56,305 nt of DNA from Prevotellaceae bacterium (GCA_003150315.1 QAML01000078.1:76822-133126); one strand, 5' to 3'. Counted from the first letter of the stretch, positions 26,752 to 36,336 are shown. Notes: a model not told the origin generated them from the sequence alone. Program-made: numbers and translations.

Positions 26752-27912
26752 ATGAAATTAAAAATAGATGACGTTCGCAGCCGTTTCATCAAACACTTTG
26801 ACGGTAGCACTGGAAACGTTTATGCTTCACCGGGACGTATTAATCTTATCGGCGAACATACAGATTACAACGACGGTTTCGTATTTCCGGGAGCCGTTGA
26901 GCAGGGAATTATCGCAGAAATCAAACCTAACAAATCCCGTAAGGTTTGCGCTTATTCCATTGACATGAAAGATTACGTAGAATTCAGTCTTGACGACGAA
27001 CAAGGTCCTTCTGCTACTCATTTCCGCTTCGTTTACGGTGTTTGCCGTGAGATGATGAAACTCGGAGTTCCCGTAGAAGGATTCAACACTGCCTTTGCAG
27101 GTGATGTGCCTCTTGGTGCAGGAATGTCTTCGTCCGCTGCTCTTGAAAGCACATTCGCTTTTGCGTTGAACGATCTCTTTGGCGGAAATAAAATAGACAA
27201 GTTTACTCTTGCAAAAGTAGGTCAGGCTACCGAGCATAACTATATCGGCACAAACTGTGGCATTATGGATCAGTTCGCATCGGTTTTTGGTAAAGCAGAG
27301 AACCTTATGCGTCTTGACTGTCGCTCTTTGCAGTATAAATATTTCCCCTGGCATCCGAAAGATTACCGTCTTGTTTTACTCAACTCGCAGGTTAAGCACG
27401 AACTTGCAAATTCTGCCTACAACCAACGTCGTAAGAGTTGCGAAAATGTCGCAGAAGTTTTGAAACAACGCTTCCCCGGTGTTAAATCTCTGCGCGATGC
27501 AAACTATGACATGCTTGATGCTGTTAAGAACGAAGTAAGCGAGGAAGACGCTTTGCGCGCAAAATATGTTATTGGTGAGAAATATCGTGTAATGGAAGTA
27601 TGTGTTGCGCTCGAAGAAGACGATTACGAAGAAGTGGGACGCAAGATGTTTGAAACCCATCACGGACTTTCCAAGGAATATGAGGTTTCTTGCCCCGAAC
27701 TCGACTTCCTTAACGACGTGGCAAAGAGTTGCGGTGTAACCGGTTCCCGTATTATGGGCGGCGGTTTCGGAGGTTGCACAATCAATCTCGTAAGCAACGA
27801 ATTGTACGACAATTTTGTTGGAACGGCAAAGCAAGCTTATAAAGAGAAATTCGGTATCGAGCCTATCTGCATCGATGTTGTTATCGGCGATGGTTCTCGC
27901 AGACTCTGCTAA
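26752..27912 (+). CDS. galK: Galactokinase
   Basis: A GHMP kinase making galactose 1-phosphate. The galactose signature PGRINLIGEHTDYNDGF is at about 24-40, the ATP loop is GAGMSSSAALES and the C-terminal motif is GGGFGGCT. 386 residues, standard length. It is the last gene of the operon, followed by a clear terminator. galT and galE are not in this window. Confidence 0.97.
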   Translation: MKLKIDDVRSRFIKHFDGSTGNVYASPGRINLIGEHTDYNDGFVFPGAVEQGIIAEIKPNKSRKVCAYSIDMKDYVEFSLDDEQGPSATHFRFVYGVCREMMKLGVPVEGFNTAFAGDVPLGAGMSSSAALESTFAFALNDLFGGNKIDKFTLAKVGQATEHNYIGTNCGIMDQFASVFGKAENLMRLDCRSLQYKYFPWHPKDYRLVLLNSQVKHELANSAYNQRRKSCENVAEVLKQRFPGVKSLRDANYDMLDAVKNEVSEEDALRAKYVIGEKYRVMEVCVALEEDDYEEVGRKMFETHHGLSKEYEVSCPELDFLNDVAKSCGVTGSRIMGGGFGGCTINLVSNELYDNFVGTAKQAYKEKFGIEPICIDVVIGDGSRRLC

Positions 27913-27932
27913 TTACCGTAAAAAGTAAATAC

Positions 27933-27968
27933 ACAACGCCCTGCTCCGTTTGCGGGGCGTTGTTTTTA
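27933..27968 (+). terminator. Terminator after galK
   Basis: ACAACGCCC (27933-27941) pairs perfectly with GGGCGTTGT (27954-27962) around a 12-base loop, then TTTTTAT. Only about 20 bases separate its T-tract from the next start codon. Confidence 0.88.
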
Positions 27969-27987
27969 TATCCTCTCCCTTTTCTTG

Positions 27988-28893
27988 ATGAGCGAAATGA
28001 GTATCCTGCAATTTGCAACAATCTTCGGCTTTGCGATATTTGTCATCGCAACTTTCTGTCTTGCTTTTTTTAATAAGCCGAAACACAAAACTCCCCGACC
28101 GCACGCATTCGGCAGCGCGGAAATCAAATTTTCGGAAAAGGAAAACCGTTTCGTCATACGCGGCAGGCGTTTCATTCCCGTCAGCGTGGCTGTAAATTTG
28201 TTTTTCAATGCTTTTGACAAAGACCTCTATGCCGCAAGAAAATCGGAAGAAACAGGTATGTCCAAAGACAAAATCATTGAAGAATGGGACTTACACCGCG
28301 AACGCGCGAGGGCAACGGGAATATTTCTACACAAAGAGGTTGCAGCATTCTTCACAGGCTCAAACATGAAAGGAAGTTTCCGTTTCACTTTCAACGGCAA
28401 GTATTATCAGGCTGACGAAATCATAAACATTGAAAAGGAGGAAAGCCTTTTCAGACAATTCATAAGTCAGAATCCGTTGCAAGTCTATCGCACTAATTTT
28501 CTTGTTGCCGACAGTACGTGGCGACTTGCGGGACGTGTGGCTTTTATTGGCAAATGCTCCGACGGTTATGTGCTTTACGATTGGAAAAGAAGGAACGGAA
28601 TTACCGACAAATACGGCAATGCTATCACCGAAAACGCTTTCGACCAAAAAGGAACAAACGGACTTGAAAACATTTGGGACACTCCTTTCTGGCACTACGC
28701 TCTGCAGCTCAATTTATACCGCGCCATTTTGGAAAAGAACCACCATCTGAAAATCTGCAGCATTTATCTCATTGACATTAGCCCGCAAAGAGACAACTTT
28801 GCAAAGATTCCGATTCCCTTGCTTGACAACGAACTGAAAGCCGCGCTTAAATTTCTCGCAGGTAAGGACAATTCTGCCTTTCCGAGCCTTTAA
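27988..28893 (+). CDS. Membrane-anchored PD-(D/E)XK nuclease-like protein
   Basis: 301 residues from ATG 27988 (MSEMSILQF). A single N-terminal membrane span at about 7-27 precedes a soluble domain. The domain resembles RecB-like PD-(D/E)XK nucleases: ATGIFLHKEVAAFF, LAGRVAFIGKCSDGYVLYDWKRR, and the late helix YALQLNLYRAILE. The D-x-K pair (Asp198, Lys200) is kept. The Asp normally found in a GTID-type strand is Ala185 and an upstream Glu position is Asn170. It may therefore be inactive or altered. It starts right after the galK terminator with no visible promoter of its own. Confidence 0.65.
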   Translation: MSEMSILQFATIFGFAIFVIATFCLAFFNKPKHKTPRPHAFGSAEIKFSEKENRFVIRGRRFIPVSVAVNLFFNAFDKDLYAARKSEETGMSKDKIIEEWDLHRERARATGIFLHKEVAAFFTGSNMKGSFRFTFNGKYYQADEIINIEKEESLFRQFISQNPLQVYRTNFLVADSTWRLAGRVAFIGKCSDGYVLYDWKRRNGITDKYGNAITENAFDQKGTNGLENIWDTPFWHYALQLNLYRAILEKNHHLKICSIYLIDISPQRDNFAKIPIPLLDNELKAALKFLAGKDNSAFPSL

Positions 28894-28900
28894 CACGCAT

Positions 28901-30163
28901 TTATTTCTTCGCTGCCTTTTCCGCCTCTGCCTTGGCTTTCTCCGCGTCTGCTATTATCTTTTCCACTTCTTCGAATTTGCTGCCCATATTAAGCGCAAGA
29001 TAAATATTATATAGCGGACGTCCCCACCATTCCACCGAATTCGGGTTCAGCAAACGGTAATGTTCCATATAGGGAAGCGCGGTGCGCAACAGTTTATCCT
29101 CCTCACGTTTAATATTTCGTATCTCTTCCAGCTTCATATCCGATTTCACCTTTTCGCGAAGCATTGTGGCTTTGGCAAGATAGGCAGCCCCAACATTATA
29201 ATAAGCCTCCGAATAAGCGGAATCGCTCTGAATTATGCTCTTCGACAATTCTATGCAGTCGTCATAGCGTTTCATTTTAAGCAAAACCAGACTTCTGCCA
29301 TATTGTGCCATTACCGAACGGGGATCGTGCTTCAGCAGATTGTCGGCAAGAGCCATGGCTTTGTCAAACTCCCCTTCATTGTTGTAGCAGTCTATCAGGT
29401 TTGTGAAAAAGTAGTCCAACTGCGGATATTCCTTTGAACCTATTTTCAAAATTTCCTTCAATGCCGCCGTATCTTTCCCTGCTTTGTATATCCTGGCGGT
29501 CAATTCCAATTCCTTTTGCCTGTATGTCGTGTCTTTCAACGCCGCAGCGTTATATTTGAAGAAATTCTCCCTGTTGTTGGTCTGATAGGCGCATACCGTA
29601 GCCCAATATGCGGCACGGATCATGCTAAGACTGTCTTTTTTCGACACCTTGCTTCTGCCGAAAAGCGGGTTGGTACGTATGTCGTAATACATGGAGAAAT
29701 AATTATATGCGTTGGCAAAATCCTTTTTAAGCAGAAGAAACTGTCCGCCATTATATAAATTGGTGTATTGCGACCTTATCAAATCGCCATGTGAGCCGCG
29801 ATACTTGTAGCTCACCTTTTTCTTTCCTTTTTTCCTCGCAGCATACGCCTCCATTGTGTCGCATCTCACGGCATAACTATACATGTTCAGCACACTGTTG
29901 AAAAGTCTTGCCGTGTCATACTTCTGTTTCAGATAAGCATTCCTGTTTTGGTTTTCGTTTACCACAAGCCACGCCTCAACTCCGTAGTGCAGCAACTCCG
30001 GGTCGTCTTTGAATTTATCGTTTTTAAGGCAGTTTTCCACCGTTCCCGTAACACCCTCGTTTTTATTCTTCAGTTGCTCACGAATCTGACGGTATTCTTT
30101 TTGGGCATAAGCACAAGAGCCGATCATTAACATCAAAACACTCAGAGATACAATCTTTTTCAT
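28901..30163 (-). CDS. Secreted tetratricopeptide-repeat protein
   Basis: 420 residues. The signal peptide is about residues 1-20 (LSVLMLMIGSCAYAQ). The mature protein is almost all helical with several TPR-like pairs, clearest at LDYFFTNLIDCYNNEGEFDKAMALADNLLKHDP and the following two repeats. It ends in an Ala/Lys/Glu-rich helix. The SCAYAQ end suits signal peptidase I; Cys17 could alternatively be a lipid site. It is probably periplasmic or outer-membrane associated as a scaffold. Its 3' end is seven bases from that of the convergent nuclease-like gene. Confidence 0.85.
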   Translation of the reverse strand: MKKIVSLSVLMLMIGSCAYAQKEYRQIREQLKNKNEGVTGTVENCLKNDKFKDDPELLHYGVEAWLVVNENQNRNAYLKQKYDTARLFNSVLNMYSYAVRCDTMEAYAARKKGKKKVSYKYRGSHGDLIRSQYTNLYNGGQFLLLKKDFANAYNYFSMYYDIRTNPLFGRSKVSKKDSLSMIRAAYWATVCAYQTNNRENFFKYNAAALKDTTYRQKELELTARIYKAGKDTAALKEILKIGSKEYPQLDYFFTNLIDCYNNEGEFDKAMALADNLLKHDPRSVMAQYGRSLVLLKMKRYDDCIELSKSIIQSDSAYSEAYYNVGAAYLAKATMLREKVKSDMKLEEIRNIKREEDKLLRTALPYMEHYRLLNPNSVEWWGRPLYNIYLALNMGSKFEEVEKIIADAEKAKAEAEKAAKK

Positions 30164-30187
30164 AAAATCTCAACCTTAAAAACTTGT

Positions 30188-30196
30188 GCAAAGATA
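30188..30196 (-). promoter_or_regulatory. -7 promoter element for the TPR gene
   Basis: TATCTTTGC on the minus strand, 25 bases before the ATG. Confidence 0.7.
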
Positions 30197-30368
30197 AGTA
30201 TTTATAACGAAATCGCAGATTTCCTCACCATGTCCAAGCCCACATTACCGCAAACCACCCCGTTTCTGCCACCGTCATTCCCTTTCTCCGCTCTGCTTCC
30301 CCATGCACAAAATGGAGCAAAACACAAGCTTTTCCGCAAAAAGCTGATATACAGAAAATTACCCGTTT

Positions 30369-30510
30369 TTACAAGACTTCCATAAGTTGTTGTACATCAG
30401 ATTCTTATGATTGCAAAAAATACAAGGCACTTATTTCAAAATATAAGGCACATATTTTAAAATACATGGCTTGTATTTTTTACGACAAGCCATGTGTTTT
30501 TTCGCACATC
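30369..30510 (-). repeat. Intergenic 21-bp-unit repeat, copy 7
   Basis: Units at 30418-30437 and 30438-30458, with the inverted-type unit AAAATACATGGCTTGTATTT at 30459-30478, then a degenerate outer unit to 30510. The tail lies on the left and includes AAGTTGTTG near 30384. It sits in the divergent gap between the TPR gene and tsaB. The rest of 30164-30687 holds two promoter elements and nothing else recognised. Confidence 0.92.
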
Positions 30511-30648
30511 CCCAAAACTCAAGTATTTTTCCCGCAAATACGCCGAAAACGAACGCAAACATTCTTCGAAAAAAGCATATATCATTGCAGTCAACACACA
30601 TTGAACAAGGTTTTTCGGCATACCCGAATCTATCCCGCTTATTTTGAT

Positions 30649-30657
30649 TAAATTTGC
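30649..30657 (+). promoter_or_regulatory. -7 promoter element for the tsaB-rseP operon
   Basis: TAAATTTGC 31 bases before the tsaB ATG. No good -33 box. Confidence 0.65.
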
Positions 30658-30687
30658 AAGGTGAATTAAAAGGCTAAAATTAAAAAC

Positions 30688-31380
30688 ATGTCATGTATTC
30701 TCTTCATTGAAACCTCCACGAAAGTGTGTTCCGTGGCAGTAAGCGAAGACAACCACATAATCTATCATAAAGAAGATTACGAAGGTCCCAACCAAGCCCG
30801 CATACTCGCCCCAATGGTTAAAGAAGCCCTGTCGTTTGCCGACAGCCACGCCATACCGCTCAACTATGTAGCCGTAAGCGAAGGTCCGGGTTCATATACG
30901 GGACTGCGCATCGGGTGTTCCACAGCCAAGGGACTGTGTTACGGCAGAAACGTAAAGCTCATAGCCGTGCCCACACTCAAAATCTTAGCCGTGCCGCTGC
31001 TTTTGTATCGCGAGGACATTGAAGACGACGCACTGTTTTGCCCCATGATCGATGCCAGACGCATGGAAGTTTACTGCGCAGTCTATGATCGCGCACTACG
31101 CGAAGTAATGCCGGTGAAAGCACAAGTGGTGGAAGCCGACACATTCACCGAAACAGCCGGAGGCAAACCTATATATTTCTTCGGCAACGGGGCGGCAAAA
31201 TGCAAAGACGTGATAACATGTCCCAATGCTCACTTCATTGACAACATAGAGCCTTTGGCAAAAAACATGCTCCCGCTCGCCAATCAGACCATACGCAACG
31301 AAAAATTTGAAGATGTGGCTTATTTCGAACCTTTCTACCTGAAAGACTTCATAGCAACCATGCCCAAGAAACTCCTATAA
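30688..31380 (+). CDS. tsaB: tRNA threonylcarbamoyladenosine biosynthesis protein TsaB
   Basis: Partner of TsaD and TsaE in making t6A37 of ANN-decoding tRNAs. An ASKHA-fold pseudo-enzyme: ILFIETSTKVCSVAV at the N-terminus and the diagnostic SEGPGSYTGLRIGCSTAKGL at about 64-83. 230 residues. It leads a six-gene operon with gaps of 5 to 23 bases. Confidence 0.96.
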   Translation: MSCILFIETSTKVCSVAVSEDNHIIYHKEDYEGPNQARILAPMVKEALSFADSHAIPLNYVAVSEGPGSYTGLRIGCSTAKGLCYGRNVKLIAVPTLKILAVPLLLYREDIEDDALFCPMIDARRMEVYCAVYDRALREVMPVKAQVVEADTFTETAGGKPIYFFGNGAAKCKDVITCPNAHFIDNIEPLAKNMLPLANQTIRNEKFEDVAYFEPFYLKDFIATMPKKLL

Positions 31381-31385
31381 CGTAT

Positions 31386-31889
31386 ATGGAATACAACACT
31401 ACAAGAGAAAAAATAATAATGCCGGAGTACGGCAGACTCGTGCAGAATCTCGTGGAATTTGCAATCACCATTCCCGACCGCGATGAGCGTAACCGCTTTG
31501 CCGAAAGCATAGTAAGGGTAATGGCAAACTGCAATCCACAAAATCGCAACATACCCGGTTTTCGCCACAAGCTTTGGGATCACCTTGCAATGATTTCCGA
31601 TTACAAACTCGATATTGACTATCCGTTTCCTGTGAACAGAAAAGCCATAGAAGAAAAGCCGGAATGTGTGCCCTATCCCACAAACAAAATAAAATATCGC
31701 CATTACGGACACCTTGTTGAGACACTCCTCGACGAAATAGCCCGTATGCCCGAAAGCGACGAGCGAAACGAACTCACAAAACTCGCCGAAGGACAAATGC
31801 GAAGAAGTCTTGAAATGTGGAATAAGGATTCTCTTAACGACAAGAAAATCCGAAAGGACTTTGATCAGTACACAAACAGGAACAAATAG
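31386..31889 (+). CDS. DUF4290 family protein
   Basis: 167 residues, soluble, highly charged and helical. It matches the Bacteroidota-specific DUF4290 family by its opening YNTTREKIIMPEYGRLVQNL and by KYRHYGHLVETLLDE. Function is unknown. It lies between tsaB and murA, a position conserved in Bacteroidales, so a link to envelope or translation is possible but unproven. Confidence 0.85.
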   Translation: MEYNTTREKIIMPEYGRLVQNLVEFAITIPDRDERNRFAESIVRVMANCNPQNRNIPGFRHKLWDHLAMISDYKLDIDYPFPVNRKAIEEKPECVPYPTNKIKYRHYGHLVETLLDEIARMPESDERNELTKLAEGQMRRSLEMWNKDSLNDKKIRKDFDQYTNRNK

Positions 31890-31903
31890 CAACTTCCCGA
31901 AAA

Positions 31904-33211
31904 ATGGCTTCATTCCTCGTAGAAGGCGGGCATCAGCTCACAGGCGAAATCACACCTCAGGGCGCAAAAAACGAAGCGTTGCAGGTTATCTGTGCCACAT
32001 TGTTGACCGCAGAAGAAGTAAAAATCTCAAACATTCCCGAAATACTCGACGTGGCAAACCTTCTGGATTTGCTGAGACAAATGGGTGTGAGAGTCGATAA
32101 GCTTTCCAAGGGCGAATATGTGTTTTGTGCCGACAGAATAGACGAGAACTATGTGGGCAGCGAGGAATTTGCATCACAGTGCGCCAAACTTCGCGGAAGC
32201 GTAATGCTTACCGGTCCGCTGCTTGCCCGTTTCCATAAAGCCACACTTGCAAAACCGGGAGGCGACAACATAGGTACGCGCCGCCTTGATACACATCTGC
32301 GCGGACTTGCCGCACTCGGAGCCAAATTCGAGGTAAACGAAAACAGCGACACCTGCCACATCACCGCCGAAAAGATAAAAGGAACATACATCCTCCTTGA
32401 CGAAGCATCGGTAACGGGAACCGCCAACATAATAATGGCAGCCGCAATGGGCGAAGGGGTAACAACCATTTACAATGCCGCCTGCGAACCATATTTGCAG
32501 CAACTATGCAGAATGCTTGTGGGAATGGGTGCAAAAATCGAAGGAATAGCCTCAAATCTTCTCACAATAACGGGAGCTAAAGTGCTTCACGGCACAACCC
32601 ACACCATACTTCCCGACATGATTGAGGTAGGAAGTTTCATTGGCATGGCTGCAATTTTGGGTGGAGGCATTACTATTAAAAATACTTCGCCATGCAATCT
32701 CGGCATAATCCCCGAAACTTTCAAACGTCTCGGAATTCGCCTGCGAATAAAGAACAACGATATAATAGTTCCCAAACAGAATCACTACCAGATAGAAACT
32801 TTTATCGACGGTTCCATAATGACTATCAGCGATTCGCCTTGGCCCGGTCTCACTCCCGACCTTCTGAGTGTGCTTATAGTAACTGCCACACAAGCCAACG
32901 GAACTGTGCTTTTTCATCAAAAGATGTTTGAGAGCCGTTTGTTTTTTGTTGACAAACTAATCTCAATGGGTGCGCAAATAATCCTTTGCGATCCCCACAG
33001 GGCGGTAGTTGTGGGACACAATCACAAATTTCATCTCAAAGCAAGGCGCATGGTTTCACCCGACATCCGAGCCGGCATCGCCCTTCTCATAGCTGCGATG
33101 AGCGCAGACGGCACAAGCCGCATAGACAACGTGGAACAAATTGACAGAGGTTACTCCGAAATAAGCGAAAGACTGAATAAACTCGGAGCAAAAATAATCA
33201 GAATTGACTGA
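31904..33211 (+). CDS. murA: UDP-N-acetylglucosamine 1-carboxyvinyltransferase MurA
   Basis: Catalyses the first committed step of peptidoglycan synthesis, transferring enolpyruvate from PEP to UDP-GlcNAc. GAKNEAL near residue 20 contains the catalytic Lys. The loop residue equivalent to E. coli Cys115, the fosfomycin target, is Asp121 in PGGDNIGTRRLD. That change is known in naturally fosfomycin-insensitive MurA enzymes. 435 residues, full length. The rimM ATG follows one base after the stop. Confidence 0.97.
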   Translation: MASFLVEGGHQLTGEITPQGAKNEALQVICATLLTAEEVKISNIPEILDVANLLDLLRQMGVRVDKLSKGEYVFCADRIDENYVGSEEFASQCAKLRGSVMLTGPLLARFHKATLAKPGGDNIGTRRLDTHLRGLAALGAKFEVNENSDTCHITAEKIKGTYILLDEASVTGTANIIMAAAMGEGVTTIYNAACEPYLQQLCRMLVGMGAKIEGIASNLLTITGAKVLHGTTHTILPDMIEVGSFIGMAAILGGGITIKNTSPCNLGIIPETFKRLGIRLRIKNNDIIVPKQNHYQIETFIDGSIMTISDSPWPGLTPDLLSVLIVTATQANGTVLFHQKMFESRLFFVDKLISMGAQIILCDPHRAVVVGHNHKFHLKARRMVSPDIRAGIALLIAAMSADGTSRIDNVEQIDRGYSEISERLNKLGAKIIRID

Positions 33212-33212
33212 C

Positions 33213-33734
33213 ATGCTTTTTGACGATGCAATATTAGTAGGAAAAATCATAAAATCTCGCTCTGCAAAAGGCGACGTTCAGATTAATCTTTCAAACATAA
33301 CAAGTGATATGTTTGACGGAAAGTTTCTGCTGCTCGACATAGAGGGCATAAAAGTTCCGTTTAAGATTGCGAGCCTTGACGAAAGGGCTAACTGCATGTT
33401 TGTAAGCTTTGAAGAATGCCGCAAAAGCCATGACGAAATCGTGGGATGCCCCGTGTATTGCCGCAAAGAGGATTTGCAAGGCATGACAGAGGATTCGATA
33501 AGCATTAACCCGAACATATTAAAAGGCTTTAAGGTTCTCGACTCGAAACTCGGGGACATAGGAACGATTAAAAGCATTGACACTTCTACCATAAACACCG
33601 TTGTGTATGTTCAAGGGCACACGGGGCGGGAGATTCTAATTCCTCTTGCAGAAGAATTTATTGAAGACCTTGACATAACCGACAGAATTCTCCGGCTCTC
33701 CATTCCCGAAGGGCTGATAAGTGTCAACGACTAA
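33213..33734 (+). CDS. rimM: Ribosome maturation factor RimM
   Basis: Binds ribosomal protein uS19 and assists 30S head maturation. The N-terminal barrel has ILVGKIIKSRSAKGDVQI; the C-terminal PRC barrel has LKGFKVLDSKLGDIGTIKSI and REILIPLAEEFI. About 173 residues from ATG 33213, just after the murA stop; a TTG nine bases upstream is in frame but unlikely. Confidence 0.93.
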   Translation: MLFDDAILVGKIIKSRSAKGDVQINLSNITSDMFDGKFLLLDIEGIKVPFKIASLDERANCMFVSFEECRKSHDEIVGCPVYCRKEDLQGMTEDSISINPNILKGFKVLDSKLGDIGTIKSIDTSTINTVVYVQGHTGREILIPLAEEFIEDLDITDRILRLSIPEGLISVND

Positions 33735-33754
33735 AGAAACACCAACTAAAACCG

Positions 33755-34918
33755 ATGAACAAAAGACGTATTGCAATTTTAGGCTCTACCGGTTCGATAG
33801 GCACCCAAGCTTTGAAAGTCATTGAGGAACATCCCGATGTTTTCACGGCAGAAGTGCTGACGGCAAACAGTAATGTTGCACTCCTTGCCCGACAAGCAAG
33901 AAAATTCAAGCCCGATTCGGTGGTCATTGCCGATGAAAGCAAATACAACGAGCTGAAAGATTTGCTTGCTGACGAAGATGTGAAAGTTTATGCCGGGCAA
34001 CAGGCAATTTGCGACGTGGTTGGGTTGGGCAACATAGATTTGGTTCTTGTTTCTGTGGTAGGATTTGCGGGGCTTTTGCCTACAATCAGTGCCATTGAAG
34101 CACATAAGCCAATTGCTTTGGCTAACAAGGAAACGCTTGTGGTAGCCGGCGAAACCATCAACAGGCTTATTGCAGAAAACAAGGTTCCTCTTCTTCCAGT
34201 CGACAGCGAACATTCGGCAATATTCCAATGTCTTGCCGGCGAAGGAGACAATCAGATTGAAAAAATTCTGTTAACGGCTTCGGGAGGTCCGTTCCGCAAT
34301 TTCACAAAAAAGGAACTCGAAACCATAACCGTGGAACAGGCTCTTCATCATCCCTCATGGAACATGGGAGCCAAGATAACTATCGACTCGGCTACCATGA
34401 TGAACAAAGGATTCGAGGTTATCGAAGCCAAATGGCTGTTCGGAGTGAGTGAAAAACAAATAGAAGTGCTCGTACATCCCCAAAGCATAGTACACTCTGC
34501 GGTACAATTTGGCGACGGTGCCGTCAAGGCGCAGCTCGGAATGCCCGACATGCGAATTCCTATTCAATATGCGTTCAGCTATCCCTGTCGTCTGCCTATG
34601 AAAAGCGAAAGGCTCGACCTTGCAACGCTCGGACAACTTACTTTCTCCGCTCCCGACACCGACAAATTCCCGTGTCTGGCACTCGCTTTCCAAGCCATAG
34701 AGCGCGGAGGTTCGTTGCCATGCGTCATGAATGCCGCCAACGAAGTGGCTAATCAGGCTTTCCGCAACGGAGAAACGAGTTTCACGTCAATAGGAGACAT
34801 CATAGGCGAAACCATGACCGTCGTGCCGTTCACCGCAAAGCCCACTGTGGAAAATCTTTTGGACATAGACCGTGAGGCACGCGCCAAAGCCTCGGAAATA
34901 ATCAATAAAAAACATTAA
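33755..34918 (+). CDS. dxr: 1-deoxy-D-xylulose-5-phosphate reductoisomerase
   Basis: Converts DXP to MEP in isoprenoid synthesis. The NADPH loop GSTGSIGTQAL is at the N-terminus. Metal and substrate residues are in PVDSEHSAIFQCL, with TASGGPFR and a C-terminal NAANEVANQAF. 387 residues, standard. It precedes rseP, a common pairing. Confidence 0.97.
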   Translation: MNKRRIAILGSTGSIGTQALKVIEEHPDVFTAEVLTANSNVALLARQARKFKPDSVVIADESKYNELKDLLADEDVKVYAGQQAICDVVGLGNIDLVLVSVVGFAGLLPTISAIEAHKPIALANKETLVVAGETINRLIAENKVPLLPVDSEHSAIFQCLAGEGDNQIEKILLTASGGPFRNFTKKELETITVEQALHHPSWNMGAKITIDSATMMNKGFEVIEAKWLFGVSEKQIEVLVHPQSIVHSAVQFGDGAVKAQLGMPDMRIPIQYAFSYPCRLPMKSERLDLATLGQLTFSAPDTDKFPCLALAFQAIERGGSLPCVMNAANEVANQAFRNGETSFTSIGDIIGETMTVVPFTAKPTVENLLDIDREARAKASEIINKKH

Positions 34919-34941
34919 TCTCGAAATAACAAACTTAACGG

Positions 34942-36336
34942 ATGGAATCTTTTTTGATACGCGCCCTGCAACTTATCTGCTGTTTTTCAATATTAATATT
35001 CCTGCATGAGGGCGGGCACTTTCTTGCTGCCAAACTTTTCAAAGTCAGAGTGGAAAAATTCTGCCTTTTCTTCGACCCGTGGTTCACGCTCTTCAAGTTC
35101 AAACCCAAACATAGCGACACGCAATATTGCCTTGGCTGGCTTCCGCTCGGCGGATATGTCAAGATAGCCGGCATGATTGACGAGTCGATGGACACAGAGC
35201 AAATGAAACGTGCGCCACAGCCTTGGGAATTTCGCACAAAGCCCGCATGGCAACGCCTGATAATTATGGTGGCAGGCGTAGTGGTTAACTTTCTGCTTGC
35301 ACTCTTCATCTATTCCATGGTGCTCTATGTATGGGGCGAGACATACACTCCCGTAGAAAAAATGACCCATGGCATGGCATACAGCGAGCAGGCTCACAAA
35401 CTAGGATTCAGGGACGGCGATATACTGATAGGCACCAACACTGAAAAATTCCGCAGTTTCGACAGCAGCGAAAGCGTTACCAACGCATATCGTGCGCTTT
35501 CCAACTCCACCGAAGCCTATGTGCTGCGCAACGGAAAGCAGGAGACGATAAAACTTCCCGGCAATATGAACATGCTGTCAATGATAAAATCCGTGCCTCC
35601 CTTTGTTCAAACCCTCATACCCTCGACGGTTGACAGCGTAATGCCCGGTTCGCCGGCGGCAAAAGTAGGAATAAAAGCAGGAGACCGCATTGTGGCGTTC
35701 GGAAACCGCACCGTGGCTTCGTGGAACGAGATTAACGACGAGCAGGGGCGCATTGCCGATACGCTGACCACTGCCAACCATGCCGACAGCCTTGCGCTGC
35801 GAAACATAACGGTTGCCGTGGTTCACAAAGGCGCAACCACGCCCGACACATTGCACATGACCATGACTACCGACTATAAAATAGGAGTTACATACGGCAT
35901 GGCACTGAAAGACTACGAACAGAAAACCATAAGATTCGGTCTTTTGGAATCCATACCCGCAGGCGTGGACCACGGTATCAGAGTATTGAAAGGATATGTG
36001 GACGATATGAAATACGTGTTCACCAAAGACGGAGCAAAAAGTGTGGGAAGCTTCGGAGCCATAGGCAGCATGTTCCCCGCCAATTGGGTATGGCAGCGTT
36101 TTTGGGAGCTTACCGCATTCATAAGCATAATACTTGCTTTCATGAACATCCTGCCAATTCCCGCGCTCGACGGAGGACACGTGTTCTTCCTGCTCTACGA
36201 AATGATAACCCGGCGCAAACCGTCGGAAAAATTCCTGACCTACGCGCAAGTCGTGGGCATGACACTGCTAATACTCCTCATGCTGTTTGCTATTTCGAAC
36301 GACGTGAGGAACTTCCTTCTGAAATTCATAATGTAA
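34942..36336 (+). CDS. rseP: Site-2 intramembrane metalloprotease RseP
   Basis: A zinc metalloprotease of the inner membrane that cleaves anti-sigma factors and remnant signal peptides. The zinc motif HEGGH (His22, Glu23, His26) is in the first span. NILPIPALDGGH in the C-terminal span gives the third ligand. PDZ-like segments lie in the periplasmic part (one includes MPGSPAAKVGIKAGDRIVAF). 464 residues. It is last in the operon, followed by a good terminator. Confidence 0.96.
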   Translation: MESFLIRALQLICCFSILIFLHEGGHFLAAKLFKVRVEKFCLFFDPWFTLFKFKPKHSDTQYCLGWLPLGGYVKIAGMIDESMDTEQMKRAPQPWEFRTKPAWQRLIIMVAGVVVNFLLALFIYSMVLYVWGETYTPVEKMTHGMAYSEQAHKLGFRDGDILIGTNTEKFRSFDSSESVTNAYRALSNSTEAYVLRNGKQETIKLPGNMNMLSMIKSVPPFVQTLIPSTVDSVMPGSPAAKVGIKAGDRIVAFGNRTVASWNEINDEQGRIADTLTTANHADSLALRNITVAVVHKGATTPDTLHMTMTTDYKIGVTYGMALKDYEQKTIRFGLLESIPAGVDHGIRVLKGYVDDMKYVFTKDGAKSVGSFGAIGSMFPANWVWQRFWELTAFISIILAFMNILPIPALDGGHVFFLLYEMITRRKPSEKFLTYAQVVGMTLLILLMLFAISNDVRNFLLKFIM

